In this document: piece by piece, positions 1-8,549 of the stretch
Layout: the number at the start of each line of letters is the position of its first letter
Position numbering within the stretch: the first letter of the stretch is position 1
NCBI RefSeq assembly: GCF_019977275.1
Contig: NZ_AP024650.1
Coordinates: 310,001 to 374,000, forward strand
Reading direction: 5' to 3'
DNA length: 64,000 nucleotides
Source of the DNA: Arthrobacter sp. StoSoilB19
GTDB lineage: Bacteria > Actinomycetota > Actinomycetes > Actinomycetales > Micrococcaceae
Translations under genes and position numbers: made by a program
Notes under the pieces: generated by a model
Database searches by the model: none
Seen by the model: the letters and a program-made list of their open reading frames with translations, nothing else
Told to the model about the DNA's origin: nothing

Positions 1-1
1 T

Positions 2-190
2 GCCGTGGACACCAACATCCGCGTGGGCAGCACCGAGGAGCAGGAAGCCGCCATCAACGCGGGCATCCCGCTGGGCCGGAACGCCACCACGGAAGAAGTG
101 GCCTCCGTCATCACCTTCCTGTCCTCCGAGGACTCCGCCTACCTCACCGGCACCACCATCGACATCAACGGCGGCAGCCACATCCACTAG
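2..190 (+). CDS. SDR-family dehydrogenase, C-terminal fragment (start lies before the window)
   Basis: This is the last part of a short-chain dehydrogenase. The frame is open from the window edge. The visible tail (about 62 residues) has the usual SDR end: a VDTNI-like segment after the catalytic region, a helix with PLGRNATTEEVA, then FLSSEDSAYLTGTTIDINGG, which builds the last beta strand of the Rossmann fold. The catalytic Tyr and Lys lie upstream and cannot be checked. The next genes are a DhaK-DhaL-type kinase and an RpiB-type isomerase. In mycobacteria a set like this (DthD, DerK, DerI) oxidises D-threitol to D-erythrulose and feeds it into D-erythrose 4-phosphate, so a tetritol or similar polyol dehydrogenase is likely, but the substrate is inferred only from context. 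Confidence 0.85.
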   Translation, partial: AVDTNIRVGSTEEQEAAINAGIPLGRNATTEEVASVITFLSSEDSAYLTGTTIDINGGSHIH

Positions 191-232
191 CAGCAACAGC
201 TCCCAGACCACCCCGGATGCCGGAGAACCCCC

Positions 233-1981
233 ATGACCAAAATCTTCAATGACCCCTCAGAGTTTGCCGAGGAGGCCCTGGCAGGCTTCTGCGACGTCCA
301 CTCCGACCTGGTCCGGCAGGTTCCCGGTGGCGCTGTCCGCCGGTACCGGCCGGCGCAGCCCAAAGTCGCCGTCCTGGCCGGCGGCGGCTCGGGGCACTAC
401 CCCGCCTTCGCCGGGCTGGTAGGCGCCGGCTTCGCCGACGGCGCGGTGGTGGGAAACATCTTCACCTCGCCCTCCGCGCAGCAGGCCTACTCGGTGGCCA
501 AGGCCGCAGAGTCCGGCGCCGGCGTCGTCTTCACCTACGGCAACTACGCCGGCGACGTGATGAACTTCGGCATGGCCAGCGAACGCCTGGCCGCCGAGGG
601 CATCCCCGTGGAGAACGTCCTGGTGACGGACGACATCGCCAGCGCCCCGCCGTCGGAATCCGCTAAGCGCCGTGGCATCGCCGGTGACTTCACCGTGTTC
701 AAGGTAATGGGGGCGGCGGCGGACAACGGCGCGGACCTCGCGGAGGTGGTGCGGCTGGGCCGCAAGGCCAACGACCTGACGCGGACCATCGGCAGCGCGT
801 TTGCCGGCTGCACCTTCCCGGGCGCCGACTCACCGCTGTTCACGCTGCCCGAAGGGCAGATGGGCCTGGGCCTGGGCATCCACGGCGAGCCCGGCCTGCA
901 CGACACGGACCTGCCTTCGGCGAAGGACCTCGGGCAGGAACTGGTGTCCCGGGTGCTCTCTGAAACGCCACCTCACGCCGGCAAGCGCATCGCCGTCATC
1001 CTCAACGGCCTCGGCTCCACGAAGCATGAGGAGCTCTTTGTCCTCTGGGGAGCCGTGGCGCCGCTGCTCCGCGCGGCCGGCTACACGCTGGTGATGCCCG
1101 AGGTGGGCGAGTTGGTGACCAGCCTGGACATGGCCGGCGTCTCGCTCACGGTCACCTGGCTGGATGAGGAACTTGAGCGGCTGTGGGTTGCCCCTGCGGA
1201 GACGCCCGCCTACCGCCGTGGCAACGCGGCCCTGGAGTCCGGGGCCCGTGGCGTTGAGGAAACGTCCGACGGCGGCGCGGCCGCCGCTTCGTTCGTCGCC
1301 ACGGACGCCTCCCGCGGGTACGCCGCCGCCTGCGTAGCGGCCATTGACGCCGCCCGTTCGTCGCTGCACGACGCCGAAGAGCGGCTGGGCCGCATGGATG
1401 CTATTGCCGGCGACGGCGACCACGGACGTGGAATGGTGCGCGGCGTGGATGCGGCAGCCGCCGCAGCGTCGGATGCCCTGGCCGGCGGGGCCGGCGCCGG
1501 GGATGTACTTGCCGCTGCCGGTGATGCCTGGGCGGACAAAGCCGGCGGCACCTCCGGCGTCCTGTGGGGAGCGGCGCTGCGTGCATTTGGCGAGACACTG
1601 GGCAACTCTTCCGCGCCCGAACCCGGTGCCCTTGCGGCAGCCGTGACCGCATTCGCTGACCGGATCATCCAGTTGGGCAAGGCCCAAAGAGGCGACAAGA
1701 CCATGGTGGATGCCCTGCTGCCCTTCGCCTCCGCCTTTAGCCGCGCAGTGGCCGAGGGCGTGGAAACGGGCCGTGCATGGCAGGAAGCCGCGCAGGAGTC
1801 CGCTGCTGCGGCGGAAGCCACCGCGGACCTCCTTCCGCTCAAGGGCCGTGCCCGCCCGCTGGCCGAGAAGAGCCTGGGCACGCCGGACCCCGGTGCAACC
1901 TCCCTGGCGATGGTCTTCGCCGTGATGGGGCCGCACTTCACCCGCGCAACCGCTGCCACTGTGCAGGCGTCAGCAAAGTAA
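233..1981 (+). CDS. Dihydroxyacetone/tetrulose kinase, DhaK-DhaL fused, ATP-dependent
   Basis: A 582-residue single-chain ATP-dependent kinase of the dihydroxyacetone kinase family. The N-terminal DhaK half (about 1-330) carries GGGSGHYPAFAG with His55 and the substrate-binding His217 in GIHGEPG, which forms a hemiaminal with the ketone substrate in this family. The C-terminal DhaL half (about 365-575) has the Mg-ADP-binding GDGDHGRGM motif. Length is normal for the fused ATP type, so it does not need the phosphotransferase DhaM. Next to an SDR and an RpiB homologue, a tetrulose kinase (LerK/DerK type, erythrulose to erythrulose phosphate) is more likely than a glycerol-pathway DHA kinase. 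This is inferred from context. The stop overlaps a possible ATG of the next gene (TAATG). Confidence 0.9.
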   Translation: MTKIFNDPSEFAEEALAGFCDVHSDLVRQVPGGAVRRYRPAQPKVAVLAGGGSGHYPAFAGLVGAGFADGAVVGNIFTSPSAQQAYSVAKAAESGAGVVFTYGNYAGDVMNFGMASERLAAEGIPVENVLVTDDIASAPPSESAKRRGIAGDFTVFKVMGAAADNGADLAEVVRLGRKANDLTRTIGSAFAGCTFPGADSPLFTLPEGQMGLGLGIHGEPGLHDTDLPSAKDLGQELVSRVLSETPPHAGKRIAVILNGLGSTKHEELFVLWGAVAPLLRAAGYTLVMPEVGELVTSLDMAGVSLTVTWLDEELERLWVAPAETPAYRRGNAALESGARGVEETSDGGAAAASFVATDASRGYAAACVAAIDAARSSLHDAEERLGRMDAIAGDGDHGRGMVRGVDAAAAAASDALAGGAGAGDVLAAAGDAWADKAGGTSGVLWGAALRAFGETLGNSSAPEPGALAAAVTAFADRIIQLGKAQRGDKTMVDALLPFASAFSRAVAEGVETGRAWQEAAQESAAAAEATADLLPLKGRARPLAEKSLGTPDPGATSLAMVFAVMGPHFTRATAATVQASAK

Positions 1982-2001
1982 TGGCAACGAAAGGAAACAC
2001 C

Positions 2002-2472
2002 ATGGGGCTGCGGCTCATTGTCGGCGCGGACGAGGCCGGCGTCGATTACAAGGACAAGATCCTGGCGGACCTGCGCACCGACCCCCGGGTCAGCGAGGTC
2101 CTCGACATCGGCGTCAACCGAAGCGACGCCCCGGACGACTTCACCAGGCCCTACCCCTACGTGGGCATCACAGCCGGCGAGATGATCCGGGACGGTGCCG
2201 CTGACCGGGCCATCCTCTTCTGCGGCACCGGAATCGGCGTGGCGATCGCTGCGAACAAAGTGGACGGCATCCGCGCCACCGCTGCCCACGACTCCTTCTC
2301 CGTGGAACGCTCCATCCTGTCCAACGACTGCCAGGTGCTCACCATGGGCCAGCGCGTGGTGGGCATCGAGCTCGCACGGCGGCTTGCGAAGGAATGGATC
2401 GGCTACACGTTCGATCCGACGTCGGCCTCCGCCGGGAAGGTCAAGGTCCTCACCGACTTTGAGGGCTGCTAG
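2002..2472 (+). CDS. RpiB/LacAB-family sugar-phosphate isomerase
   Basis: A 156-residue isomerase of the RpiB/LacA/LacB family, which interconverts aldose and ketose phosphates in the cytosol. It has the early GADEAG segment, where canonical RpiB usually has a nucleic-acid-like SDHAG loop, and the conserved FCGTGIG phosphate/active-site segment with its cysteine, followed by a KVDGIRA segment. I chose ATG 2002 because GAAAGGA lies seven bases upstream. An alternative ATG at 1981 overlaps the kinase stop and would add seven residues. In the M. smegmatis tetritol pathway the RpiB homologue DerI converts D-erythrulose 4-phosphate to D-erythrose 4-phosphate. The same role fits this three-gene operon but remains inference. 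Confidence 0.87.
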   Translation: MGLRLIVGADEAGVDYKDKILADLRTDPRVSEVLDIGVNRSDAPDDFTRPYPYVGITAGEMIRDGAADRAILFCGTGIGVAIAANKVDGIRATAAHDSFSVERSILSNDCQVLTMGQRVVGIELARRLAKEWIGYTFDPTSASAGKVKVLTDFEGC

Positions 2473-2495
2473 CGCTGGCGCGAAGCTGGGCGGGC

Positions 2496-3104
2496 TTACC
2501 CGTCCAGCTTCGCGCGGAGCCCTCCGATGATGACGTCGAGCCCGAAGTCGAACGCATGGTTGCCGCGCTCCGCCGGAGGGCCGGCATGGCTGACGGCGCG
2601 CTTGAGCGTGGGATAGCCCTCCGCCGGCGGATCCCAGACGACGTCCGGCGCGGCCAGATCCAGGGCCGCGCCCAACGCAAAGCTGTCAATCGTGGAAATC
2701 GCCGACACCACGTCCCGGCCACGGAAACCGGCAGCCTCCAAGGCAAGCGCGAGGTCCTCGTAAAGCCCGATGACCTCGGGGTCGGTAATGGACTGGAGCA
2801 CCATCAGGGGTGCCAGCCGCGGATGGCGGGCAAAGGCGTCCCGGTAGGCGCGGATCAGGATCCGCAGGGCACCTTCCCAGTCCTCATGGTCCACCGGCGG
2901 ATACGGCTCCTCGGTGATGATGCGGTGCCTGAGCAGTTCCAGGATCTGGTCCCGTCCCGAGACATGGTTGTAGATCGAGGACTGACTCACGCCGATCTTC
3001 CTGGCGAGTTTGGGAAAGCTGAAATCCCCGCTCTGGTCCACCAGTTCAAGTGCGGCCGTCGTGAGGGCCTCCACGGAAATCAATGGGAGGGGCGGGCGGC
3101 CCAT
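2496..3104 (-). CDS. TetR-family transcriptional regulator
   Basis: A 202-residue TetR-type repressor. Residues about 10-55 form the three-helix DNA-binding domain, with the recognition helix in VSQSSIYNHVSGRDQI. The rest is a helical ligand-binding domain of the TetR_C type. It is divergent from the permease gene at 3260, and the 155-bp gap between them holds a perfect 21-bp palindrome, so local control of the permease-amidohydrolase operon and of itself is likely. Its 3' end lies 24 bp from the convergent isomerase gene. The effector is unknown; a substrate or product of the amidohydrolase is the simplest guess. Confidence 0.88.
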   Translation of the reverse strand: MGRPPLPLISVEALTTAALELVDQSGDFSFPKLARKIGVSQSSIYNHVSGRDQILELLRHRIITEEPYPPVDHEDWEGALRILIRAYRDAFARHPRLAPLMVLQSITDPEVIGLYEDLALALEAAGFRGRDVVSAISTIDSFALGAALDLAAPDVVWDPPAEGYPTLKRAVSHAGPPAERGNHAFDFGLDVIIGGLRAKLDG

Positions 3105-3183
3105 CGGTTCTCCTGACTGCAGCTCTTGGACATCGGCTCCAGCCTAGCGGGCTGACACATATCCGCCCGTGCCGGCAAAACTA

Positions 3184-3212
3184 TTGTGCTCTGGACCACT
3201 TGGTCCCATACT
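3184..3212 (+). promoter_or_regulatory. Candidate sigma-70-like promoter of the permease operon
   Basis: TTGTGC (3184-3189) and CATACT (3207-3212) are separated by 17 bp. The spacer contains a small inverted repeat, GGACCA (3193-3198) and TGGTCC (3201-3206). The larger palindrome at 3212-3232 starts on the -10 box, so a bound repressor would block this promoter. Assigned by eye only. Confidence 0.5.
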
Positions 3213-3232
3213 AAACGAAAGCCTTTCGTTTA
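3212..3232. promoter_or_regulatory. Perfect 21-bp palindrome, candidate TetR operator
   Basis: Arms TAAACGAAAG (3212-3221) and CTTTCGTTTA (3223-3232) are exact reverse complements around a single C. Size and symmetry suit a TetR dimer, and the site sits between the divergent tetR gene and the permease gene, next to the proposed -10 box. Confidence 0.7.
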
Positions 3233-3259
3233 AGTGGGCTTCAAGGAAAGGACAGAGCT

Positions 3260-4714
3260 GTGCCCGAGACCAAAACAAAACCAATTGCGCCGTCCGTGGA
3301 TGGCGCACTCAAGCGCAATGCCCTGGGCACCGGAGGCATAGCCTTCCTGGTGATCTCGGCTGCGGCACCCCTGACAGTGATGGCGGGCGTAGCCCCGGTG
3401 GCGATCGGAGTAGCGGGCATCGGCGCCCCTGCCGGTTACCTCCTGGCGGGCATCGTCCTGACCCTCTTCGCCATCGGGTTCATGGCGATGACGCGCCACG
3501 TCAAAGCCTCCGGCGGCTTCTACACTTACATCTCGATTTCTTTGGGAAAGACCGTGGGGCTGGCGTCCGCCATCCTTGCGATCGTCTCCTACAACTGCCT
3601 CCAGATCGGCGTCTACGGGCTCTTCGCCGTCCAGACGCATGACATGCTGCAGGTCCTCTTTGGGCTTGAGGTTCCGTGGCCCGCCATTGCCCTCATCGCC
3701 GTCGCGGCTGTCTGGTTCCTGGGATACCGGGGGATCGACGTGGGCGCCAAAGTCCTCGGCGTCCTCCTGGTCGCGGAAACGGGCATTCTCGGCGTGATGG
3801 GCGTGGGCATCCTCAGCAGCGGTGGCGCACACGGTATCAGCCTGGGCTCCTTCAGCGCCGGGCAGGCCTTTGGACCTGGCGTCCTGGCAATCCTGGGCAT
3901 CTGCTTCGCCGCCTTCATGGGCTTTGAATCCACGGTGTTGTACCGCTCCGAAGCCCGCAACCCGGATCAGTCCGTTCCCCGCGCCATGTACATCGCGGTG
4001 GGCTTCATGTCCGTGTTCTATGCCTTCATCGTCTGGGCCGTCATCCAGGCCTTTGGCGACGACCAGGTGGTGGAAGCCGCGGGCGAACTGTCCGGCGGGA
4101 TGTTCTTCCAGACCATAGGGCAGTATGTGGGACCCTGGGCTGAAACTGCCATGTACGTCCTGATCGTCACCAGCGTCTACGCATCACAACTGGCGTTCCA
4201 CAACGCCATCAACCGCTATGTCTACATGCTGGCCAGGGACGGGGTCCTGCCGGCGTTCCTCGGCCGCACGCACCACCGGTTCAGGTCACCGCACCGTGCC
4301 GGGCAGCTGCAGACCATGTTGGCAGCGGTGGTCATCACTGTTTGCGCCATCCTGAACGCGGACCCGTACCAGCAGCTCCTGATCTGGGTGAACACCCCGG
4401 GCATCTTCGGCATCGTGGGCCTCCAGGGGCTGGTGTCCGTGGCAGCATTCCTGTACCTCCGCCGGAACCCTGCTGCTGCCCGCAACAAACTCCTCGCCCC
4501 GCTCAGCCTCGTATCAGCGGTCCTGCTCTTCGGCGTCGTCCTCCTCATCGCACTGAACATCGAACTCCTTACCGCGGCCGACGCCCTGACCAACACCATC
4601 CTGATCCTGGTTACGCCTGTGGTGTTCGCCGGGGGCCTGCTGGCCGCCCGGTGGCTGCGCCGCCGTCGTCCTGCCACCTTTGACCGCATTGGAAGCTTCG
4701 AAGCACATGAATGA
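3260..4714 (+). CDS. APC-superfamily amino acid/amine permease
   Basis: A 484-residue membrane transporter of the amino acid-polyamine-organocation superfamily with about 12 hydrophobic segments. The N-terminal block GTGGIAFLVISAAAPL is the usual first helix, and GFESTVLYRSEARNPDQSVPRAM matches the conserved loop after helix 6. The GTG start at 3260 follows AAGGAAAGG. It takes up an amino acid or amine across the cytoplasmic membrane, probably with protons. The stop overlaps the start of the amidohydrolase gene, so uptake and hydrolysis of the same compound, or of a derivative, is likely. The substrate cannot be named. Confidence 0.9.
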   Translation: MPETKTKPIAPSVDGALKRNALGTGGIAFLVISAAAPLTVMAGVAPVAIGVAGIGAPAGYLLAGIVLTLFAIGFMAMTRHVKASGGFYTYISISLGKTVGLASAILAIVSYNCLQIGVYGLFAVQTHDMLQVLFGLEVPWPAIALIAVAAVWFLGYRGIDVGAKVLGVLLVAETGILGVMGVGILSSGGAHGISLGSFSAGQAFGPGVLAILGICFAAFMGFESTVLYRSEARNPDQSVPRAMYIAVGFMSVFYAFIVWAVIQAFGDDQVVEAAGELSGGMFFQTIGQYVGPWAETAMYVLIVTSVYASQLAFHNAINRYVYMLARDGVLPAFLGRTHHRFRSPHRAGQLQTMLAAVVITVCAILNADPYQQLLIWVNTPGIFGIVGLQGLVSVAAFLYLRRNPAAARNKLLAPLSLVSAVLLFGVVLLIALNIELLTAADALTNTILILVTPVVFAGGLLAARWLRRRRPATFDRIGSFEAHE

Positions 4715-6356
4715 CATGAATCCTGACCTGATTATCCTTGCCGGCACAGTCCACACCATGGACGGGACACCCAATGGACCTGCGCCCCAGGCTGTAGCGG
4801 TCCGGGACGGGCACATCCAGGCGGTTGGAACGCGGCGCGACGCGCAGTCCTGGGGTCCGGCCGAGGTCATCGATTTCGGTGACGCCGTCCTTACCCCGGG
4901 GTTGGTCGACTGCCACGTCCACCCCGTCATGGGCCTGGACATGACACGCGGCTGCGACCTCTCCGGCATCACGGACCTTGCCGCCGTGCGCGCCTTGCTG
5001 CGGGCAGAGGCGGCGGCAACGCCGGCGGGCGAATGGGTCCGCGGCTGGGGACTCGACCCAAATGCCTTCGGGTCAGCGCCGCCGCACCGGGAGCTGATCG
5101 ACGACGTCGTGGCCGGCCGCCCGGCCGTGATCCGGCTGTTCGATGCCCATTCCGCCCTGGCGAGCACGGCGGCGCTGGAGACCGCCGGCATCACCGGGCC
5201 ACGGCACTTCGACCAGGCAGCGGAAGTGGTCTGCGACGGCAGGGGGAACCCCACCGGTCTCCTGCTCGAAGCCGCGGCTTTGGACCTGGTCCTGAAACAT
5301 ATGCCCCAGGAGACTTTCCAGGAACGGAAGCGCCGGCTGGGTGAGCTCTTTGATTCGTTCTCCCGGGCAGGCCTGACAGGCATCCATGTCATGGACTGCG
5401 GGGAGGGAACCCTGGAGCTCCTTGCCGCCCTTGAGAACGATTTGGCCGGATGCGGCAGGGGCCTGCCGGTGCGCGTGCGGGTTTCGCCATGGTGCATGCC
5501 GGGAAGCGGGGAGGCCGACTGGCGGCGGCTGGTGGAGCAGGTCAGGACTGCTCGGGGCTCCCGGTGGGAAGTGGCCGGAATCAAGCTGTTCGTGGACGGC
5601 ACGGTGGACAACGGCACGGCCTGGCTTTTTGAGCCCGACAGCCACGGCCAGTCCGTCGCACCCTTTTGGCCAAGCCCGGAGGAGTACAACCGGGCCATCA
5701 GGTTCTTCGCAAGCCAGGGCATTCCCACCGCAACCCATGCCATCGGTGACGCCGGCGTGGCGGCAGTGCTGGCAGCGTTCGAGGATCTTCCGGCGGACCT
5801 GCCCCGGGCTCCGCACCGGATCGAGCACCTTGAAACGGTCCCGGACGGACTCATCCAAAGGTTCGCCGGTTCCGGCCTGATCGCCAGCATGCAGCCCAGC
5901 CACTGCACCCACTATTCGCGCGCGGACCAGACGGACAACTGGTCAAGGCGGTTGGGAAAAGAACGGGCGGACCGTGGATGGCGGTCCGCTGACCTCCGGT
6001 CCGCAGGCGTAACGCTCGCGCTTGGCTCCGATTGGCCTGTCGCCCCCTTTCCGCCCCTTCCGATCCTCGCAGACGCGCAACTTCGGCGGCGGTCGGGCCA
6101 CCCGGATGAACAGCCGATTGTGCCGGGCCAGGCGCTCACAGCACGCCAGGCGCTGGAAGGCTACACCTCGCACGCGGCCGAAGCTGCAGGGGAGCGGACG
6201 GTATCGGGCTCGGTAACGGTGGGCAAGCGCGCTGATTTCACCGTTTTCGACGTTGATCCACTGTCAACGGCCCCTGATGAGCTGGCGCAGGGTCACGTGC
6301 TGGCCACTGTGGTGAACGGCCTGCTGCAGCACTGTTCCGTGGGCGTCGCCGGCTAG
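4707..6356 (+). CDS. YtcJ-like metal-dependent amidohydrolase (Amidohydro_3)
   Basis: A 549-residue member of the amidohydrolase superfamily, YtcJ/Amidohydro_3 branch. The metal-binding HxH is His70-Val-His72 in VDCHVHP; further candidates are TATHAIGDAG, the RIEHLE histidine and the late GSDWPV aspartate. These enzymes hydrolyse C-N bonds in cyclic or acyclic amides, ureas or N-acyl compounds. The family is too broad to name a substrate. Start: ATG 4707, which overlaps the permease stop; ATG 4716 is also possible. Cytosolic, no signal peptide. Coupled to the permease and probably under the TetR regulator. Confidence 0.88.
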   Translation: MNDMNPDLIILAGTVHTMDGTPNGPAPQAVAVRDGHIQAVGTRRDAQSWGPAEVIDFGDAVLTPGLVDCHVHPVMGLDMTRGCDLSGITDLAAVRALLRAEAAATPAGEWVRGWGLDPNAFGSAPPHRELIDDVVAGRPAVIRLFDAHSALASTAALETAGITGPRHFDQAAEVVCDGRGNPTGLLLEAAALDLVLKHMPQETFQERKRRLGELFDSFSRAGLTGIHVMDCGEGTLELLAALENDLAGCGRGLPVRVRVSPWCMPGSGEADWRRLVEQVRTARGSRWEVAGIKLFVDGTVDNGTAWLFEPDSHGQSVAPFWPSPEEYNRAIRFFASQGIPTATHAIGDAGVAAVLAAFEDLPADLPRAPHRIEHLETVPDGLIQRFAGSGLIASMQPSHCTHYSRADQTDNWSRRLGKERADRGWRSADLRSAGVTLALGSDWPVAPFPPLPILADAQLRRRSGHPDEQPIVPGQALTARQALEGYTSHAAEAAGERTVSGSVTVGKRADFTVFDVDPLSTAPDELAQGHVLATVVNGLLQHCSVGVAG

Positions 6357-6386
6357 CGGCGGCGGATTTTGCTCCAGGGGTTTTGC

Positions 6387-6413
6387 CCCAGCCCCCGCCG
6401 CGCGGGGGCTGGG
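6387..6413 (+). terminator. Rho-independent-like hairpin after the amidohydrolase
   Basis: Perfect 12-bp GC stem: CCCAGCCCCCGC (6387-6398), loop CGC, GCGGGGGCTGGG (6402-6413). There is no U tract (CTTACG follows), which is common for actinobacterial terminators. It lies 30 bp after the amidohydrolase stop. Confidence 0.65.
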
Positions 6414-6444
6414 CTTACGTGATCCCCCTTCCTAGACTGGGGTG

Positions 6445-6885
6445 ATGATCACAGTCACCGGAAGTGTGGAAACCAACCTGTCCGCGGAGAAGGCCTTTGC
6501 CTTCATGAGTGAGTTCGAGAACACCCCCAAGTGGGACCCCAACACGCCCGTCATGGACAAAACCACCCCGGGGCCGGTGGCCGTGGGGCACAAGTACCAT
6601 GCCGAGTCCGAGTTCCGGGGGAAGCGCCAGACCCTGGTCTACGAGGTCATCGAGCTGACCGACAACCACATCAAGCTGCGCGGCGAGAACAAAACTGTGA
6701 CTTCCTTCGATTCCATCGACGTCACCCCCAACGGGACCGGTTCGGTGGTGAAGTACACGGCCGAGTTCAGCATCAAGGGACCGGCCAAGATCATCCAGCC
6801 CCTCCTGAAGCCCGCCTTCATGTCGCTGCGGGATCCGGCGCTGAACGGCATCCGGGACACCCTCAACGCGCTGGCAGCAGCCTGA
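6445..6885 (+). CDS. SRPBCC-family protein (polyketide cyclase/dehydrase-like)
   Basis: A 146-residue protein with the START/Bet v 1-like SRPBCC fold: an opening strand ITVTGSVETNLSAEKAFAF, a helix, FENTPKWDPNT, alternating strands and a long C-terminal helix. Such proteins bind hydrophobic ligands in a deep pocket; many actinobacterial members have no known function. ATG 6445 is preferred; GTG 6442 directly before it is possible. The 3' end overlaps the convergent esterase by 23 bp. No partner gene suggests a role. Confidence 0.8.
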   Translation: MITVTGSVETNLSAEKAFAFMSEFENTPKWDPNTPVMDKTTPGPVAVGHKYHAESEFRGKRQTLVYEVIELTDNHIKLRGENKTVTSFDSIDVTPNGTGSVVKYTAEFSIKGPAKIIQPLLKPAFMSLRDPALNGIRDTLNALAAA

Positions 6886-8446
6886 CGGCTTCGAAAAACT
6901 CCCTGATCTCATGGCGGGGGTCGGCTTCAAGCCGGGACTCGCCGTCGAGCACCATGGTGCGCCGCTGCCCTCCAACTCCCGGCCACGGAAGGCGTTCCGT
7001 GCCAGGTGACCCGGTTCCGGCGAAGGCCGCCCAGGCCCGGCTCATGGCGTCGCTGAGGGGCGCCGGTGCCTTGCCCCGTGTGAGGAAGGCGGCCTCCGGC
7101 GCGTCCAGGTGCCGGAAGACGAATGGGATGTCCAGGGCGTGGCAGGCACCCAGTTTCCCGCCCATGGCCGGGCTGCGCCATGTGAACAGGTAGGCGAAGT
7201 CCTTCCCGGCGGCTCCTTCACCGGTCGCTCCGTGGGCCAACCGGCCTGCGGCAGCCGCCTGCCTCGCGTCCAGCAGCCGGTTGCTGGGCTGGCGGTAAAG
7301 GGAATCCGCGATGGCGGCTTCCAGGAGTTCCTTGCCTGACGGTTCCCTGCCCAGCACCCTGGTGAGCGCCTCCGTATAGCCGGGGGCAAGCGCCGGCGGC
7401 ACCCCCGCTCCGCACAGCACGGCGGCTGCACGGTCCGGGTAGCCCGGGTCCGACCCCGTGTCCGGGCGCATCTCGACGGCGAATGAGCCCTCGTTCAGGT
7501 TGGTGCCGATCAGCAGGTCCACCCCGAAGTTGACCCCGTTGCCGATACTTTCCAGCGGTGGCAACGGAAGCGACGGCGTGCCCACCGTGGGCTGGAATGG
7601 CAATGGAACCGCGAAGGACTCCGCCGCAGCACGCTGTTCCAGGGCGGCCTGCGCTTCCAGCAGCCGCTCCACAGGGACGGTCAGCAGTTGGTTGGCGGAG
7701 GAGGCATCCAGACCACACAACTCAAGGAATGTGGCGCTGATCCGCGCCGAGTCCTCCGGCCGGCGGCAGCGCTCGGCCGTGCCGCTTTGCATGATGGCCC
7801 GGCGGAAGAGCCCTTCCGACGCCGGCATGCCCAGCAGGGTGCCGATGGCTGCGGCGCCTGCGGACTCCCCGAAGATGGTCACGTTGTGCGGGTCGCCGCC
7901 GAAAGCGCCGATGTTGCGGCGGATCCAGCGCAGGGCCTCAAGCTGGTCCAGCAGGGCGAGGTTGGACGAATCGCCGTAACCGGGCCCCAGCAGGTCCGCC
8001 AGGTGCAGGAAACCCAGCGCGCCCAGGCGGTAGTTGATGGATACCAGCACCACGCCCGCCGCAGCCGCCAGCCGGGCGCCGTCGTACATTGCGTCACTGT
8101 TGGCGCCCATGAGGTAGGCGCCGCCATGGATCCATACCATTACGGGCCTGGCCGGGCCTTCCGTTGCCGGCGTCCAGATGTTCAGGTTGAGGCAAGCCTC
8201 TTCGCTCCAGGTGCGCGGCGTAGTGCCGGGAGGGGCATGGGACTCGGGATTCTGGGGCGCGGCGGGGCCAGGTGCGGTGCAATCAAGCACCCCGCTCCAT
8301 GGCGATACCGGTACCGGCGGGCGGAATCGGTTGCTTCCCGACGGCGGCTCCGCGTAGGGGATGCCAAGGAACCGGTGGACGGTGGTCCCGTCAGTCTCAA
8401 GTGAATTGCCCAGGACGGATCCGTCCGGAGTGGAGAGGGGCGTCAT
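6863..8446 (-). CDS. Type-B carboxylesterase (COesterase family)
   Basis: A 527-residue alpha/beta-hydrolase of the carboxylesterase type B family, normal in length. The N-terminal substrate-entry signature GIPYAEPP, the oxyanion HGGAYLMG and the nucleophile elbow FGESAGA with Ser195 are present; the late block ACHALDIPFVF supplies the catalytic His. It hydrolyses carboxylic esters (p-nitrobenzyl-esterase or phenmedipham-hydrolase-like enzymes are relatives). No signal peptide is seen. The frame is open upstream to 8530, but ATG 8446 begins the conserved sequence and is preferred. Transcribed divergently from the ANTAR gene. Confidence 0.88.
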   Translation of the reverse strand: MTPLSTPDGSVLGNSLETDGTTVHRFLGIPYAEPPSGSNRFRPPVPVSPWSGVLDCTAPGPAAPQNPESHAPPGTTPRTWSEEACLNLNIWTPATEGPARPVMVWIHGGAYLMGANSDAMYDGARLAAAAGVVLVSINYRLGALGFLHLADLLGPGYGDSSNLALLDQLEALRWIRRNIGAFGGDPHNVTIFGESAGAAAIGTLLGMPASEGLFRRAIMQSGTAERCRRPEDSARISATFLELCGLDASSANQLLTVPVERLLEAQAALEQRAAAESFAVPLPFQPTVGTPSLPLPPLESIGNGVNFGVDLLIGTNLNEGSFAVEMRPDTGSDPGYPDRAAAVLCGAGVPPALAPGYTEALTRVLGREPSGKELLEAAIADSLYRQPSNRLLDARQAAAAGRLAHGATGEGAAGKDFAYLFTWRSPAMGGKLGACHALDIPFVFRHLDAPEAAFLTRGKAPAPLSDAMSRAWAAFAGTGSPGTERLPWPGVGGQRRTMVLDGESRLEADPRHEIREFFEAVRLLPAR

Positions 8447-8549
8447 GGTTGACAGGTTACGACACGGGCGAAGGTAGGCTGGCATCACCGTTCGGCAGTG
8501 GGCGGCCACAGAGGTGTGGCTTTTAACCAATGTCCGGGAGGTAAGACGC

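Noticed and set aside
830..1936. 368-codon minus-strand open frame
   Set aside because: Antisense to the kinase gene; no motif and no ribosome site.
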